From Clostridiales bacterium Firm_07 (lineage in GTDB: Bacteria > Bacillota > Clostridia > Oscillospirales > CAG-272), in NCBI GenBank assembly GCA_001604005.1, contig LVAM01000009.1:1-56309 (forward strand): 56,309 nucleotides of DNA, written 5' to 3'. The notes beneath the pieces are model-generated. The model had not been told where the DNA came from. It saw only the letters and a list, made by a program, of their open reading frames with translations, and did not search any database. The position numbers were made by a program, and so were the translations under genes. Numbering within the stretch: position 1 is the first letter of the stretch; each line of letters opens with the position of its first letter. This document shows, piece after piece, positions 1 through 7,591 of the stretch.

Positions 1-1
1 C

Positions 2-1411
2 GGAATCATTGCCGCGGACACCTTTGACGTGGACAATATCCGGATGATTTACGGCGGCTATGATAACCTGACCATGAGCGTTACCCTGAATGCTGATGCC
101 ACCATCGACAAGGAAATCATCGCCTCCGTAGCGGAAGCCCTGGTCGCAAAACCGGAGGAGAAAGCGGACTGGAACCGGCTGCTGGACATCTTTGCCGCCC
201 CGTCCCTGCAGATTGTATCTTTCACAATTACCGAAAAGGGATACGCCCTGCGGCAGATGAACGGCGAGTACCTGCCGGCAGTGGCGGAAGACCTGAAAGA
301 GGGCCCCGGGGCCCCCCGGCATGCCATGACGATTGCGGCAGCGCTCCTGTATCACCGCTACCTGAACGGAAAGGCCCCGGTTGCAGTGGTGAGCATGGAC
401 AACTGCAGCCATAACGGCGAGAAGCTGCGGAACAGTATCTCGGAAGTGGCGGAAGCATGGAGGAACAACGGACGGGTAGCGGCGGATTTTGTTGCCTGGC
501 TGAATAATGAAACGCAGGTGGCTTTCCCCTGGAGTATGATCGACAAGATCACCCCCCGCCCCGCGCCTGCCGTGGAGAAGATGCTGGCGGATGCCGGAAT
601 TGAGGATATGGCGCCCATCCTGACACCCCGCGGAACCTTCGTGGCGCCGTTTGTCAACGCCGAAAAGCCGCAGTACCTGGTAGCGGAGGACCGGTTCCCC
701 AACGGGCGGCCCCCGCTGGAAAAAGCCGGAGTGTACTTTACCAGCCGGGATACCGTGAACCGGACGGAACGGATGAAAGTCACCACATGCCTGAATCCCC
801 TGCATACCGCACTGGCTGTATACGGCTGCCTGCTCGGTTATACCCTGATCTGTGAGGAAATGAAGGACGGGGACCTGGTGAAGCTGGTGCGCCGCCTGGG
901 CTATACGGAGGGCCTTCCGGTGGTGACCGATCCCGGAATCCTGAGTCCCCGGGCGTTTATCGACGAGGTGGTGGAGCAGCGCCTGCCGAATCCCTTCATG
1001 CCGGACGCGCCGCAGCGCATTGCCACCGATACTTCGCAGAAGGTGGGCATCCGCTTCGGCGAAACCATCCGCAGCTATGCCGCGGAAGGGCGTTCCATGG
1101 ATCAGCTGGTTGCGCTGCCGCTGGTGATCGCGGGATGGCTGCGCTACCTGCTGGGCGTGGATGACGAAGGGAACGCAATGCCCCTGTCCAGCGATCCGCT
1201 GCTCGAGGAACTGCAGAAACAGCTGCAGGGCATTGAACTCGGCAAACCGGAATCCGTGGGCAGCAGGCTGAAACCGATCCTTTCCAATGCCATGATCTTC
1301 GGAAGCGACCTGACCCAAACGCCCCTGGCGGAGCGCATCGAAACCTATTTCCGGGAAGAAATCACCGGGCCCGGAGCGGTCCGGACAACGCTTCAGAAAT
1401 ATTTGGAATAA
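2..1411 (+). CDS. Mannitol dehydrogenase family protein (fructuronate/mannitol oxidoreductase), N-terminus cut by window edge
   Basis: NAD(P)-dependent polyol or sugar-acid oxidoreductase of the long-chain polyol dehydrogenase family (UxuB, MtlD, DalD relatives), reducing fructuronate or a ketose, or the reverse. The reading frame is open to the first complete codon of the window; a GTG at 29 is in frame, but the protein already reads as the middle of the Rossmann domain, so roughly the first 60-70 residues (the glycine-rich NAD loop) lie outside. The family signature K-x5-N-x2-H is seen in KVTTCLNPLH around codons 260-270 from position 29; the lysine is the catalytic residue of the family. 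The C-terminal helical domain is complete and ends at TAA 1409-1411. Substrate cannot be set from sequence; fructuronate or mannonate metabolism is as likely as mannitol. Confidence 0.85.
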   Translation, partial: GIIAADTFDVDNIRMIYGGYDNLTMSVTLNADATIDKEIIASVAEALVAKPEEKADWNRLLDIFAAPSLQIVSFTITEKGYALRQMNGEYLPAVAEDLKEGPGAPRHAMTIAAALLYHRYLNGKAPVAVVSMDNCSHNGEKLRNSISEVAEAWRNNGRVAADFVAWLNNETQVAFPWSMIDKITPRPAPAVEKMLADAGIEDMAPILTPRGTFVAPFVNAEKPQYLVAEDRFPNGRPPLEKAGVYFTSRDTVNRTERMKVTTCLNPLHTALAVYGCLLGYTLICEEMKDGDLVKLVRRLGYTEGLPVVTDPGILSPRAFIDEVVEQRLPNPFMPDAPQRIATDTSQKVGIRFGETIRSYAAEGRSMDQLVALPLVIAGWLRYLLGVDDEGNAMPLSSDPLLEELQKQLQGIELGKPESVGSRLKPILSNAMIFGSDLTQTPLAERIETYFREEITGPGAVRTTLQKYLE

Positions 1412-1415
1412 CAAA

Positions 1416-1439
1416 GCGCGGCAGCCATGGCTGCCGCGC
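1416..1439 (+). terminator. Strong GC hairpin after the dehydrogenase gene
   Basis: Perfect 11-bp stem GCGCGGCAGCC / GGCTGCCGCGC with a 2-nt centre, starting 5 nt after the stop. There is no proper T-run behind it, so it may end transcription inefficiently or simply protect the 3' end. It also sits downstream of the convergent flavin reductase gene. Confidence 0.55.
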
Positions 1440-1489
1440 CGGTCTTTCCGGGAACAGCTGCATTTCAGGAAGCAGGCTGAATCCGGCGG

Positions 1490-2068
1490 TTACCGGTTCA
1501 GCTTTTTCCTGGGTTCGCCCCAGGCTCCGAGGTTGCTGCCGCTCCAGCTGAAATAACGTTCGCAGGTGGTCTGGACCGGGGCGATGGATGCCAGCTTTTC
1601 CGTAGACGAGCCGGTGCCGCTTGCCAGGGATTCGTCCTGCAGCACGTTGCGGATGCGGCACAGCATGACTTCCCCGTCTCCCATGGGGATAAACTGCTTG
1701 ACTTCCAGTTCATACGTGACAGGGGACGCAGCCAGCACCGGAACGGGCAGGACGCGGCCCTTTTCGATTTCGACGTCAATGTTCATCTTCTCCGGATCGC
1801 GGCCGTCGGTGGTTCCGAGATAATCTGCGAGGGGCAGGAGGGATTCGGTGACCAGGCCGGCGGAGAAGACTTTCTGCTTATGAATGTTATCCTTGGTCAG
1901 CTTTTCGCCGCCGATGCAGGCCATGACGCCCAGTTCATGTTCCCAGGTATAGCTGAACCAGCAGAAAAGTCCGAAATCCGCTTTGCCTACCTCATCATAG
2001 GTACCGTAGAGGAAAAGGGTCTGTGGGCAGTAATCGTTGTTCGCGGGATTAATACTGATTTTATTCAT
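1490..2068 (-). CDS. Flavin reductase-like FMN-binding domain protein
   Basis: 192 residues. The sequence resembles the flavin reductase-like (split beta-barrel) family that binds FMN and reduces flavin or acts as an FMN store; the N-terminal NKISINPANNDYCPQTLFLYG and the following GLFCWFSYTWE region fit that fold. Start is the ATG at 2068, preceded by AAGGAAA that lies inside the last codons of the MarR gene; a longer frame exists upstream but overlaps MarR and has no better ribosome site. The gene begins 1 nt after the MarR stop, so the two are translationally coupled and very likely co-regulated. Electron donor and partner are unknown. Confidence 0.7.
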   Translation of the reverse strand: MNKISINPANNDYCPQTLFLYGTYDEVGKADFGLFCWFSYTWEHELGVMACIGGEKLTKDNIHKQKVFSAGLVTESLLPLADYLGTTDGRDPEKMNIDVEIEKGRVLPVPVLAASPVTYELEVKQFIPMGDGEVMLCRIRNVLQDESLASGTGSSTEKLASIAPVQTTCERYFSWSGSNLGAWGEPRKKLNR

Positions 2069-2069
2069 T

Positions 2070-2549
2070 TCAATTTCCTTTCTGAGACGAATGCTCATCC
2101 ATGAATGTGTCCGGGTTCCGGTCGGCTTCACGTACGTTTTCCAGTACGCGCAGCAGGGATTGTTCGAAGGCGGTTATCTCTTCTTCCGTAAACCCGCGGA
2201 AGTAGATATCGGTCATTTTTTCGGACACGGCAGTATACTGGTCCCTGCATACCCGGGCTTCCTGATCCAGGAAAATCCGGATCACACGCCGGTCTTCCGC
2301 GGACCTTTTGCGGACGACCAGCCCGGCGTTTTCCATCCGGTCCAGCATGCTGGTCAGCGTACTGTTGGCCAATCCAGTCCGCTGACTGATCTCATTTGCC
2401 GAAAGACCGTCCTGCTGCCAGAGCGCGTCGAGAATCTTGCCCTGCGGGCCGTTGAACCTGTCCGCGCCCGAGGCGGACAGCAGTTTCTCAAATACGCGCC
2501 CGCCGATCAGGCGGATCTGGGCAATATAATCACCGCTGCGTGAAATCAT
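2070..2549 (-). CDS. MarR family transcriptional regulator
   Basis: 159 residues with a winged-helix DNA-binding domain. GLSANEISQRTGLANSTLTS is the helix-turn-helix and the DRMENAGLVVRKRSAEDRRV segment is the wing, with the DxR pair typical of MarR proteins. Start ATG 2549 follows AAGGAGGT at a good distance; an in-frame extension upstream would run across the promoter and is rejected. Expected to be a dimeric repressor released by a small ligand, oxidant or phenolic. It is the first gene of a two-gene operon with the flavin reductase-like protein, and its promoter carries an inverted repeat that is a natural own operator. Confidence 0.9.
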   Translation of the reverse strand: MISRSGDYIAQIRLIGGRVFEKLLSASGADRFNGPQGKILDALWQQDGLSANEISQRTGLANSTLTSMLDRMENAGLVVRKRSAEDRRVIRIFLDQEARVCRDQYTAVSEKMTDIYFRGFTEEEITAFEQSLLRVLENVREADRNPDTFMDEHSSQKGN

Positions 2550-2574
2550 CACGACCGACCTCCTTCTACATAGG

Positions 2575-2603
2575 ATATTACCATATAGTAATAATATTGT
2601 CAA
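2575..2603 (-). promoter_or_regulatory. Promoter of the marR-flavin reductase operon with overlapping inverted repeat
   Basis: On the minus strand a perfect -35 TTGACA (2598-2603) is followed after 17 nt by TAATAT (2575-2580). The spacer and -10 contain an imperfect palindrome, ATATTAC then CATAT then AGTAATAAT (2575-2595), which would place a bound MarR dimer directly over the polymerase site. This supports autorepression. Confidence 0.75.
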
Positions 2604-2613
2604 CTGATCGAAT

Positions 2614-2646
2614 CAAAAAAACGGGAATGAGCCGGAAGCTCATTCC
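2614..2646 (-). terminator. Intrinsic terminator of pepT
   Basis: On the minus strand, 15 nt after the pepT stop, the stem GGAATGAGC / GGCTCATTCC is followed by CG and a run of seven T. It separates pepT from the marR promoter just beyond. Confidence 0.8.
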
Positions 2647-2661
2647 TGTTGGTTGATCGAC

Positions 2662-3861
2662 TTATGCTTTTACCAGTGAAACCAGCACGTCCACCATTTT
2701 CTCCATCGCGGGGACGGGGATCAGTTCCTTCCGTCCGTGATAGTTGTATCCGCCTGTGGACAGGTTGGGGCAGGGAAGACCTTCGAAGGAAAGCCGGGCA
2801 CCGTCGGTTCCGCCGCGGATCGGCTGGATGACGGGCTCGACGCCGTTGGCTGAGAATGCTTTTTTGGCCCGGTCCAGGATCTCCGGATGCTGTTCCACGA
2901 TTTCCCTCATGTTCCGGTACCAATCCTTCAGCTCCACGGTTACGGTTCCTTCTCCGTAACGGCGGTTCAGCATTTCACAGACGGCGGTCATCATCGCCTT
3001 TTTGGCTTCCAGCTTTGCGCTGTCGTGATCCCGGAGGATGTAGCGCAGCTCCGCGGCTTCTTCGTTTCCGGACATGCCGGTCAGGTGATAGAACCCTTCA
3101 TAGCCTTCGGTGTGCTCCGGCCGCTCCCAGGGCGGGAGCATTCCGGCGAACTCCATGGCAACCAGGGACGCGTTGATCATCTGGTCCTTGGCACTGCCGG
3201 GATGGATGCTGACGCCTTTCACCCGCACGATGCAGGAGGCGGCGTTGAAGCATTCGTATTCCAGCTCGCCCAGGGCGCCGCCGTCCACTGTGTAAGCGAA
3301 ATCCGCCCCGAAGCCCGGAACGTCGAACAGGTCCGCTCCGCGGCCGATCTCCTCATCCGGCGTGAAGGCGATGCAGATTTTTCCGTGATCCGGCGCGTCC
3401 GGCGCCAGCATCCGCTCGCACAGGGTCATGATTTCCGCCACGCCGGCCTTGTCGTCCGCCCCGAGGACCGAGTCCCCGGAGGTGACGATCAGTTCCTGCC
3501 CCTTCAGGCTGTCCAGGAAATCGAACCCGCTGATTTCCACCCCGTTTTCCAGGCGGATCACGCCGCCGTCATAGGCGGGAATGACCCGGGGCTTTGTGGC
3601 CCCCGGTACCGCGTCGGAGGTGTCCATATGGGCGATCAGCCCGATGGCCGGCGCGTCCGTTTTTCCTTTGGCGGGGATAAAACCGTACACATAGCCGTGT
3701 TCATCCATAAAGGCGTCCTGTACGCCCATGGCTTTCAGCTCATCGGCCAGCATCTGCCCCAGGACCTTCTGGCCCGGAGTCGACGGACAGCATTCGTTTG
3801 CTTCGCAGGAGGTCGTTTCCACCTGCACATATCTCAGGAACCGTTCCTTTACACTGCTCAT
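2662..3861 (-). CDS. pepT: Peptidase T (tripeptide aminopeptidase)
   Basis: 399 residues, the usual length of PepT, an M20 family di-zinc enzyme that removes the N-terminal residue from tripeptides in the cytoplasm. Zinc ligands are visible: H78 in AHMDTSD, D136 in GADDKAG, E170/E171 in TPDEEIG (the glutamate pair gives catalytic base and ligand), D193 in YTVDGG and H375 in NYHGRKE. The dimerisation (lid) domain lies in the middle. ATG 3861 has AGGAGGAAG upstream. It follows the L,D-transpeptidase gene by 43 nt on the same strand, so the two may share a transcript; the terminator at 2614-2646 closes it. Confidence 0.95.
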   Translation of the reverse strand: MSSVKERFLRYVQVETTSCEANECCPSTPGQKVLGQMLADELKAMGVQDAFMDEHGYVYGFIPAKGKTDAPAIGLIAHMDTSDAVPGATKPRVIPAYDGGVIRLENGVEISGFDFLDSLKGQELIVTSGDSVLGADDKAGVAEIMTLCERMLAPDAPDHGKICIAFTPDEEIGRGADLFDVPGFGADFAYTVDGGALGELEYECFNAASCIVRVKGVSIHPGSAKDQMINASLVAMEFAGMLPPWERPEHTEGYEGFYHLTGMSGNEEAAELRYILRDHDSAKLEAKKAMMTAVCEMLNRRYGEGTVTVELKDWYRNMREIVEQHPEILDRAKKAFSANGVEPVIQPIRGGTDGARLSFEGLPCPNLSTGGYNYHGRKELIPVPAMEKMVDVLVSLVKA

Positions 3862-3904
3862 GATACTTCCTCCTGTCTTTCCGGTTTCCCGGTGATGATG
3901 TTCC

Positions 3905-5215
3905 TTACTTTTCCAGATAGTCCCAGTAATCCTGGCGCAGGGAATTCAGCAGTTCCTCGTGGTCCCCGCCTTCCGCATACAGCTCATTGATTTCCCGGAT
4001 TTCCTTCAGGCGGCGTTCCGGTGCGCAGTTCGGGCAGGATTTCAGGCTGCTGTACGGCGCTTCGTCCAGCTGGGAATAACGGAACGCAGTGAACGTGATT
4101 CCCTTGCCGTTGGAGCAGTGATCCTCGCGGTGGTAATAGGATCCTCCGTTCGGATTGTAATACAGCAGTGTGTCCGGATCGGGTTCGGGCAGCTGCCGGC
4201 CCTGCCAGTCTTCCCAGATGACAATTTTTACCTTGCCGCAAAGGTCTTCGGACTTGACCAGGTTATAGATCCAGGCCATGTTGATCCCGTCGGGAGTTTT
4301 CAGGCGCTGGACACGGATGCAGCCGTGGCTGCACTTGGTTCCGAGCTTGGGTTCGGTGCTCTTGTAGTTGTTGGTTCCGTCCTGGTTTTCCTGATGCGGG
4401 ACTTCATGCAGCTCATCCCCGCCGTTAAACCGGATCGCGTAGGAACAGATCAGACGGTCGCTGGTCAGCTGGCCGGTCATGTTGATCAGCAGGAATTCTC
4501 CCGACCGGGTTTCGTTATACGGCTGGTACTTGGAACCGTTCCACTGTACCAGGCCGGTGGAGCACAGGAGTTCAGCGATCATTCTGCCTTCCTGGAACAC
4601 ATACAGCCGCTGGGCCAGTTTGTCCACCACCAGCGCCAGCCGCGGCGTGGGCGTGACCTGTTTCAGGTATTTGGTCGGAATATAGCCGGTGACGAGCAGG
4701 TTCCAGGCCTGTGTTTTCGTCGCGGGCTTGGAGAAGAAGGAGCTGGAATAGCATTCCACCAGGGACCATCCGTTATCCAGGTTCTCAATTACGCGGACTC
4801 CCTGGGACAGATTGGATACTTCACCGACGATTTTGGACTTTGTATCCGGTTCCCGGTACAGGTATGTCTGGAGCTTTGTCAGCTGAGAATGGCTGTTCCC
4901 CTTCACTTTTCCCAGGTCCACCACGGTAATCGGCTCCATCAGCATGTTCCATACCGCTTCTTCATCGCGGATGTCCATGGGCGTTGTCCAGTAGGAGGAA
5001 GCGATATCATCCCGGTAAGGGCTGCCGTGGGAAGGGGTAAAAAACTCCTCTCCGTTTTCGGCGGAATCTTCGGACGGCTCATCCGGGGTTTCGCTGACGG
5101 TGCCTTCATCCAGGTCGATCCAGATGATCTCCACTTCGTCCTCTGCAAAGACAGGCATGCCGGAAGCGAGCAGCACAAGCGCGGACAGCAGACAGAAAAG
5201 GGACTTTATCTTCAT
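3905..5215 (-). CDS. Secreted L,D-transpeptidase (YkuD family) with C-terminal Cys/His module
   Basis: 436 residues. An N-terminal signal peptide (KIKSLFCLLSALVLLASG, cleaved near VFAED) points to export. After an acidic linker there is an SH3-like region (about 110-185), then the YkuD domain (about 195-335) with the catalytic SHGCIR motif: H297, G298, C299, R301. Such enzymes form or exchange 3-3 peptidoglycan cross-links, or attach proteins. Beyond the domain a short module around 352-399 has YY-x7-YH, H362, H366, C367 and a CPNC pair (C394, C397), a pattern that looks like a small metal-binding unit. ATG 5215 has AAAGGAG upstream. Transcribed toward pepT. Confidence 0.88.
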   Translation of the reverse strand: MKIKSLFCLLSALVLLASGMPVFAEDEVEIIWIDLDEGTVSETPDEPSEDSAENGEEFFTPSHGSPYRDDIASSYWTTPMDIRDEEAVWNMLMEPITVVDLGKVKGNSHSQLTKLQTYLYREPDTKSKIVGEVSNLSQGVRVIENLDNGWSLVECYSSSFFSKPATKTQAWNLLVTGYIPTKYLKQVTPTPRLALVVDKLAQRLYVFQEGRMIAELLCSTGLVQWNGSKYQPYNETRSGEFLLINMTGQLTSDRLICSYAIRFNGGDELHEVPHQENQDGTNNYKSTEPKLGTKCSHGCIRVQRLKTPDGINMAWIYNLVKSEDLCGKVKIVIWEDWQGRQLPEPDPDTLLYYNPNGGSYYHREDHCSNGKGITFTAFRYSQLDEAPYSSLKSCPNCAPERRLKEIREINELYAEGGDHEELLNSLRQDYWDYLEK

Positions 5216-5244
5216 TCTGAGAAAAAACTCCTTTGATCAGTGAT

Positions 5245-5273
5245 AGAAGGTGCTGTCATATACAGCGCCTTCT
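5245..5273. other. Inverted repeat between divergent genes
   Basis: AGAAGGTGCTGT, 5-nt loop, ACAGCGCCTTCT: a 12-bp stem with one G-T pair, between the L,D-transpeptidase and MATE starts. It could be an operator, or a leader hairpin of the leftward transcript. Its role is not known. Confidence 0.45.
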
Positions 5274-5322
5274 ATTTTAACGCATCAGCATGCTATTTTT
5301 CAACCGCCGCTTCCGGGATGAC

Positions 5323-5350
5323 TTGCCAAGGCAGAAACGGATGGTATAAT
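5323..5350 (+). promoter_or_regulatory. Promoter of the MATE-SDR-GGT run
   Basis: TTGCCA (5323-5328), 16-nt spacer, perfect TATAAT (5345-5350), about 40 nt before the GTG start of the MATE gene. Confidence 0.7.
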
Positions 5351-5390
5351 GATTCAGCAAAGAAGCAGAAGCCTGCGGGGAGGTGATGGA

Positions 5391-6761
5391 GTGGCGCGGA
5401 TGGATCTGGACATGACCGAGGGAAATATCTGGATGCATATGCTGCGGTTCTCCGTCCCGATGGCGATCGGGCTTCTGTTCCAGCAGCTTTACAATACGGT
5501 GGATACCCTGGTGGTCGGCCAGTTTGTCGGGCAGCAGGCCCAGGCAGCGGTAGGCTCCACCGGGCCGATCATCAACACAGTCGTCGGCTTTTGCGCCGGG
5601 CTGGCGACCGGCGCTTCCGTGGTGATTTCCCAGCGTTACGGCGCCCATGACCGGGAAGGCCTGGGCAAGGCGGTGCATACGACGGTGGCGCTGACATTTA
5701 TTGTCAGCCTGATCGCGACCGCCCTGGGCCGGCTCATCATCGAACCGATGCTGCGGTTTATGCAGACGCCGGAGGACGTGATGCCGGAATCCGGAACCTA
5801 TCTGTCCATTTACTTCGCGGGTGTTTCCGGAGTTCTGTTCTATAACCTGGGGAGCGGAATCCTGCGGGCAGTCGGGGATTCCCGGCGGCCGCTGCTGTTC
5901 CTGATTATTTCCGCGCTGCTGAATACGGCCCTGGACCTGCTGTTTGTCCTGGCCTTCGGCATGGGCGTGGACGGGGTGGCCTATGCGACGGTTCTGTCGC
6001 AGATTCTTTCCGCACTCCTGATCCTGATTACCCTGACAAAGGAAAAGGGAGATTACGGAATCCGGTGGCGGAAGGTCCGCATTGACCGGAAATCCCTTTC
6101 CCAGATCGTAAAGCTGGGCCTGCCCAGCAGTATCCAGGCGGCGGTGACGTCCTTCTCCAATGTGTTTGTCCAGTCCTATATCAACGCATTCGGCTCGGCC
6201 TGCATGGCCGGGTATGGTGTATATGGCAAGATAGACGCCTTTGCCCTGATTCCGGTGCAGAGTATTTCCATGTCCTCGACGACCTTTGTGGGCCAGAACT
6301 GGGGTGCGAATCAGCCGGGCCGGGCCCGGGAGGGCGTCCGGAAGGCGACGCTGATGAGCCTGATCTCCACAGCGGTGCTGGGCCTGCTGGTATTTGTAAT
6401 GGCCAGGCCGCTGATGGGCTTTTTCTCTCCGGAGGAAGAAGTGGTGGAGTACGGCATCCGGTTTATCCGGATTGTGACGCCGTTCTATATTGCCGTCTGC
6501 TTCAACCAGATCTATGCCGGGGCACTGCGCGGCGTCGGGGACGCCACCATGCCCACGGTGATTATGCTGGCGTCCTTTGTGGTGTTCCGGCAGATCTACC
6601 TGGCGGTGACCAAAGCGCTGGGTGCGGGATTTATCGCAATCGCCCTGGCCTATCCGGTGGGATGGATCCTGTGTTCCACCCTGCTGTTGATCCGGTATTC
6701 CCGCAGCGTGCTGGTGAAGAGAAGCCGGGAGACACCCCCGTGTCCCGCTTCCGAAGCATGA
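5391..6761 (+). CDS. MATE family efflux transporter
   Basis: 456 residues with about 12 hydrophobic membrane segments in two homologous halves, the layout of MATE (NorM/DinF) cation-coupled multidrug exporters. The start is set at GTG 5391, placed 6-8 nt after GGGGAGGTG; an ATG at 5400 is the alternative, and an ATG at 5349 overlaps the -10 box so cannot be used. Opening residues MDLDMTEGNIWMHMLRFSVPMAIGLLFQQLYNTVD show the conserved first helix. No substrate can be read from sequence. It is followed within 60 nt by an SDR gene with no terminator between. It is distinct from the second MATE gene at 21324-22694. Confidence 0.9.
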   Translation: MARMDLDMTEGNIWMHMLRFSVPMAIGLLFQQLYNTVDTLVVGQFVGQQAQAAVGSTGPIINTVVGFCAGLATGASVVISQRYGAHDREGLGKAVHTTVALTFIVSLIATALGRLIIEPMLRFMQTPEDVMPESGTYLSIYFAGVSGVLFYNLGSGILRAVGDSRRPLLFLIISALLNTALDLLFVLAFGMGVDGVAYATVLSQILSALLILITLTKEKGDYGIRWRKVRIDRKSLSQIVKLGLPSSIQAAVTSFSNVFVQSYINAFGSACMAGYGVYGKIDAFALIPVQSISMSSTTFVGQNWGANQPGRAREGVRKATLMSLISTAVLGLLVFVMARPLMGFFSPEEEVVEYGIRFIRIVTPFYIAVCFNQIYAGALRGVGDATMPTVIMLASFVVFRQIYLAVTKALGAGFIAIALAYPVGWILCSTLLLIRYSRSVLVKRSRETPPCPASEA

Positions 6762-6819
6762 AACACCTGCAAAGCCGGAAAGGAAACCGGAACCGAAGTG
6801 AAAAACAGGAGGCTTCCGA

Positions 6820-7530
6820 ATGAAGACGTTCAACGGAAAAGTCGCCGTGATTACCGGCGGAGCCCACGGAATCGGCCGGGCCGTTGCAGACGCACTGATC
6901 CGGGAAGGCGCGGCTGTCTGTATTATTGACAAAAAGCCGGGAGACTGGTTTGTCGGCGACGTGGCGGACAAGGAAGTACTGGAGCGCTTCGCGGAGTCAG
7001 TCATCGCCAGGCACGGCCATGTGGATTTCCTGGTCAACAATGCCCTGCCGCTGATGAAGGGCATGGACAGCTGCACCTGGGAGGAATTTACCTATGCGCT
7101 GGCGGTGGGGGTTACTGCGCCGTTCTACCTGACGAAGCTGCTGGCGCCGTATTTTGCCCCGGGGGCATCCGTGATCAATATTGCTTCTTCCAGGGACCGG
7201 ATGAGCCAGCCGCAGACAGAGAGCTATACGGCAGCCAAGGGCGGGGTTGCGGCGCTGACGCATGCCATGGCGGTCAGCCTGGCCGGAAAAGTGCGGGTCA
7301 ACAGCATCTCCCCCGGATGGATTGACACCACCGGCAGCGAGATCACCGGCGCGGACGCACTCCAGCAGCCCGTCGGACGGGTGGGGAAGCCGGACGATAT
7401 TGCAGAAATGGTGCTGTTCCTCTGTTCTGAAAAAGCAGGATTTATCACCGGGGAAAACATCTGCATTGACGGCGGTATGACCCGGCTCATGATCTACCAT
7501 GGGGAACACGGATGGACAAAAGACGAATGA
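6820..7530 (+). CDS. SDR family NAD(P)-dependent oxidoreductase
   Basis: 236 residues, classical short-chain dehydrogenase/reductase. Cofactor motif TGGAHGIG at 12-19, NN motif in FLVNNALP, catalytic serine in INIASSRD, and Y136-x3-K140 in YTAAKGG. The C-terminal SPGWIDT and ICIDGGMT segments are typical. AGGAGG lies 7 nt before ATG 6820. The substrate is unknown; a sugar, polyol or small ketone is usual for this class. The gene lies between the MATE exporter and the GGT-like protein with short gaps and no terminator, so the three may be one operon. Confidence 0.9.
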   Translation: MKTFNGKVAVITGGAHGIGRAVADALIREGAAVCIIDKKPGDWFVGDVADKEVLERFAESVIARHGHVDFLVNNALPLMKGMDSCTWEEFTYALAVGVTAPFYLTKLLAPYFAPGASVINIASSRDRMSQPQTESYTAAKGGVAALTHAMAVSLAGKVRVNSISPGWIDTTGSEITGADALQQPVGRVGKPDDIAEMVLFLCSEKAGFITGENICIDGGMTRLMIYHGEHGWTKDE

Positions 7531-7591
7531 ACGGGACAAAGCGGCAGGGAAGGAACTTCACTGAAGGGACATGGCCACAGAGGAGTATAAT

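Noticed and set aside
5277-7076. Very long antisense frames opposite real genes (also 7487-9712, 11524-13851, 19011-21182, 25903-27945, 40601-42328, 50303-52498)
   Set aside because: They mirror GC-rich codon bias of clear genes on the other strand, show no domains, and have no ribosome sites.
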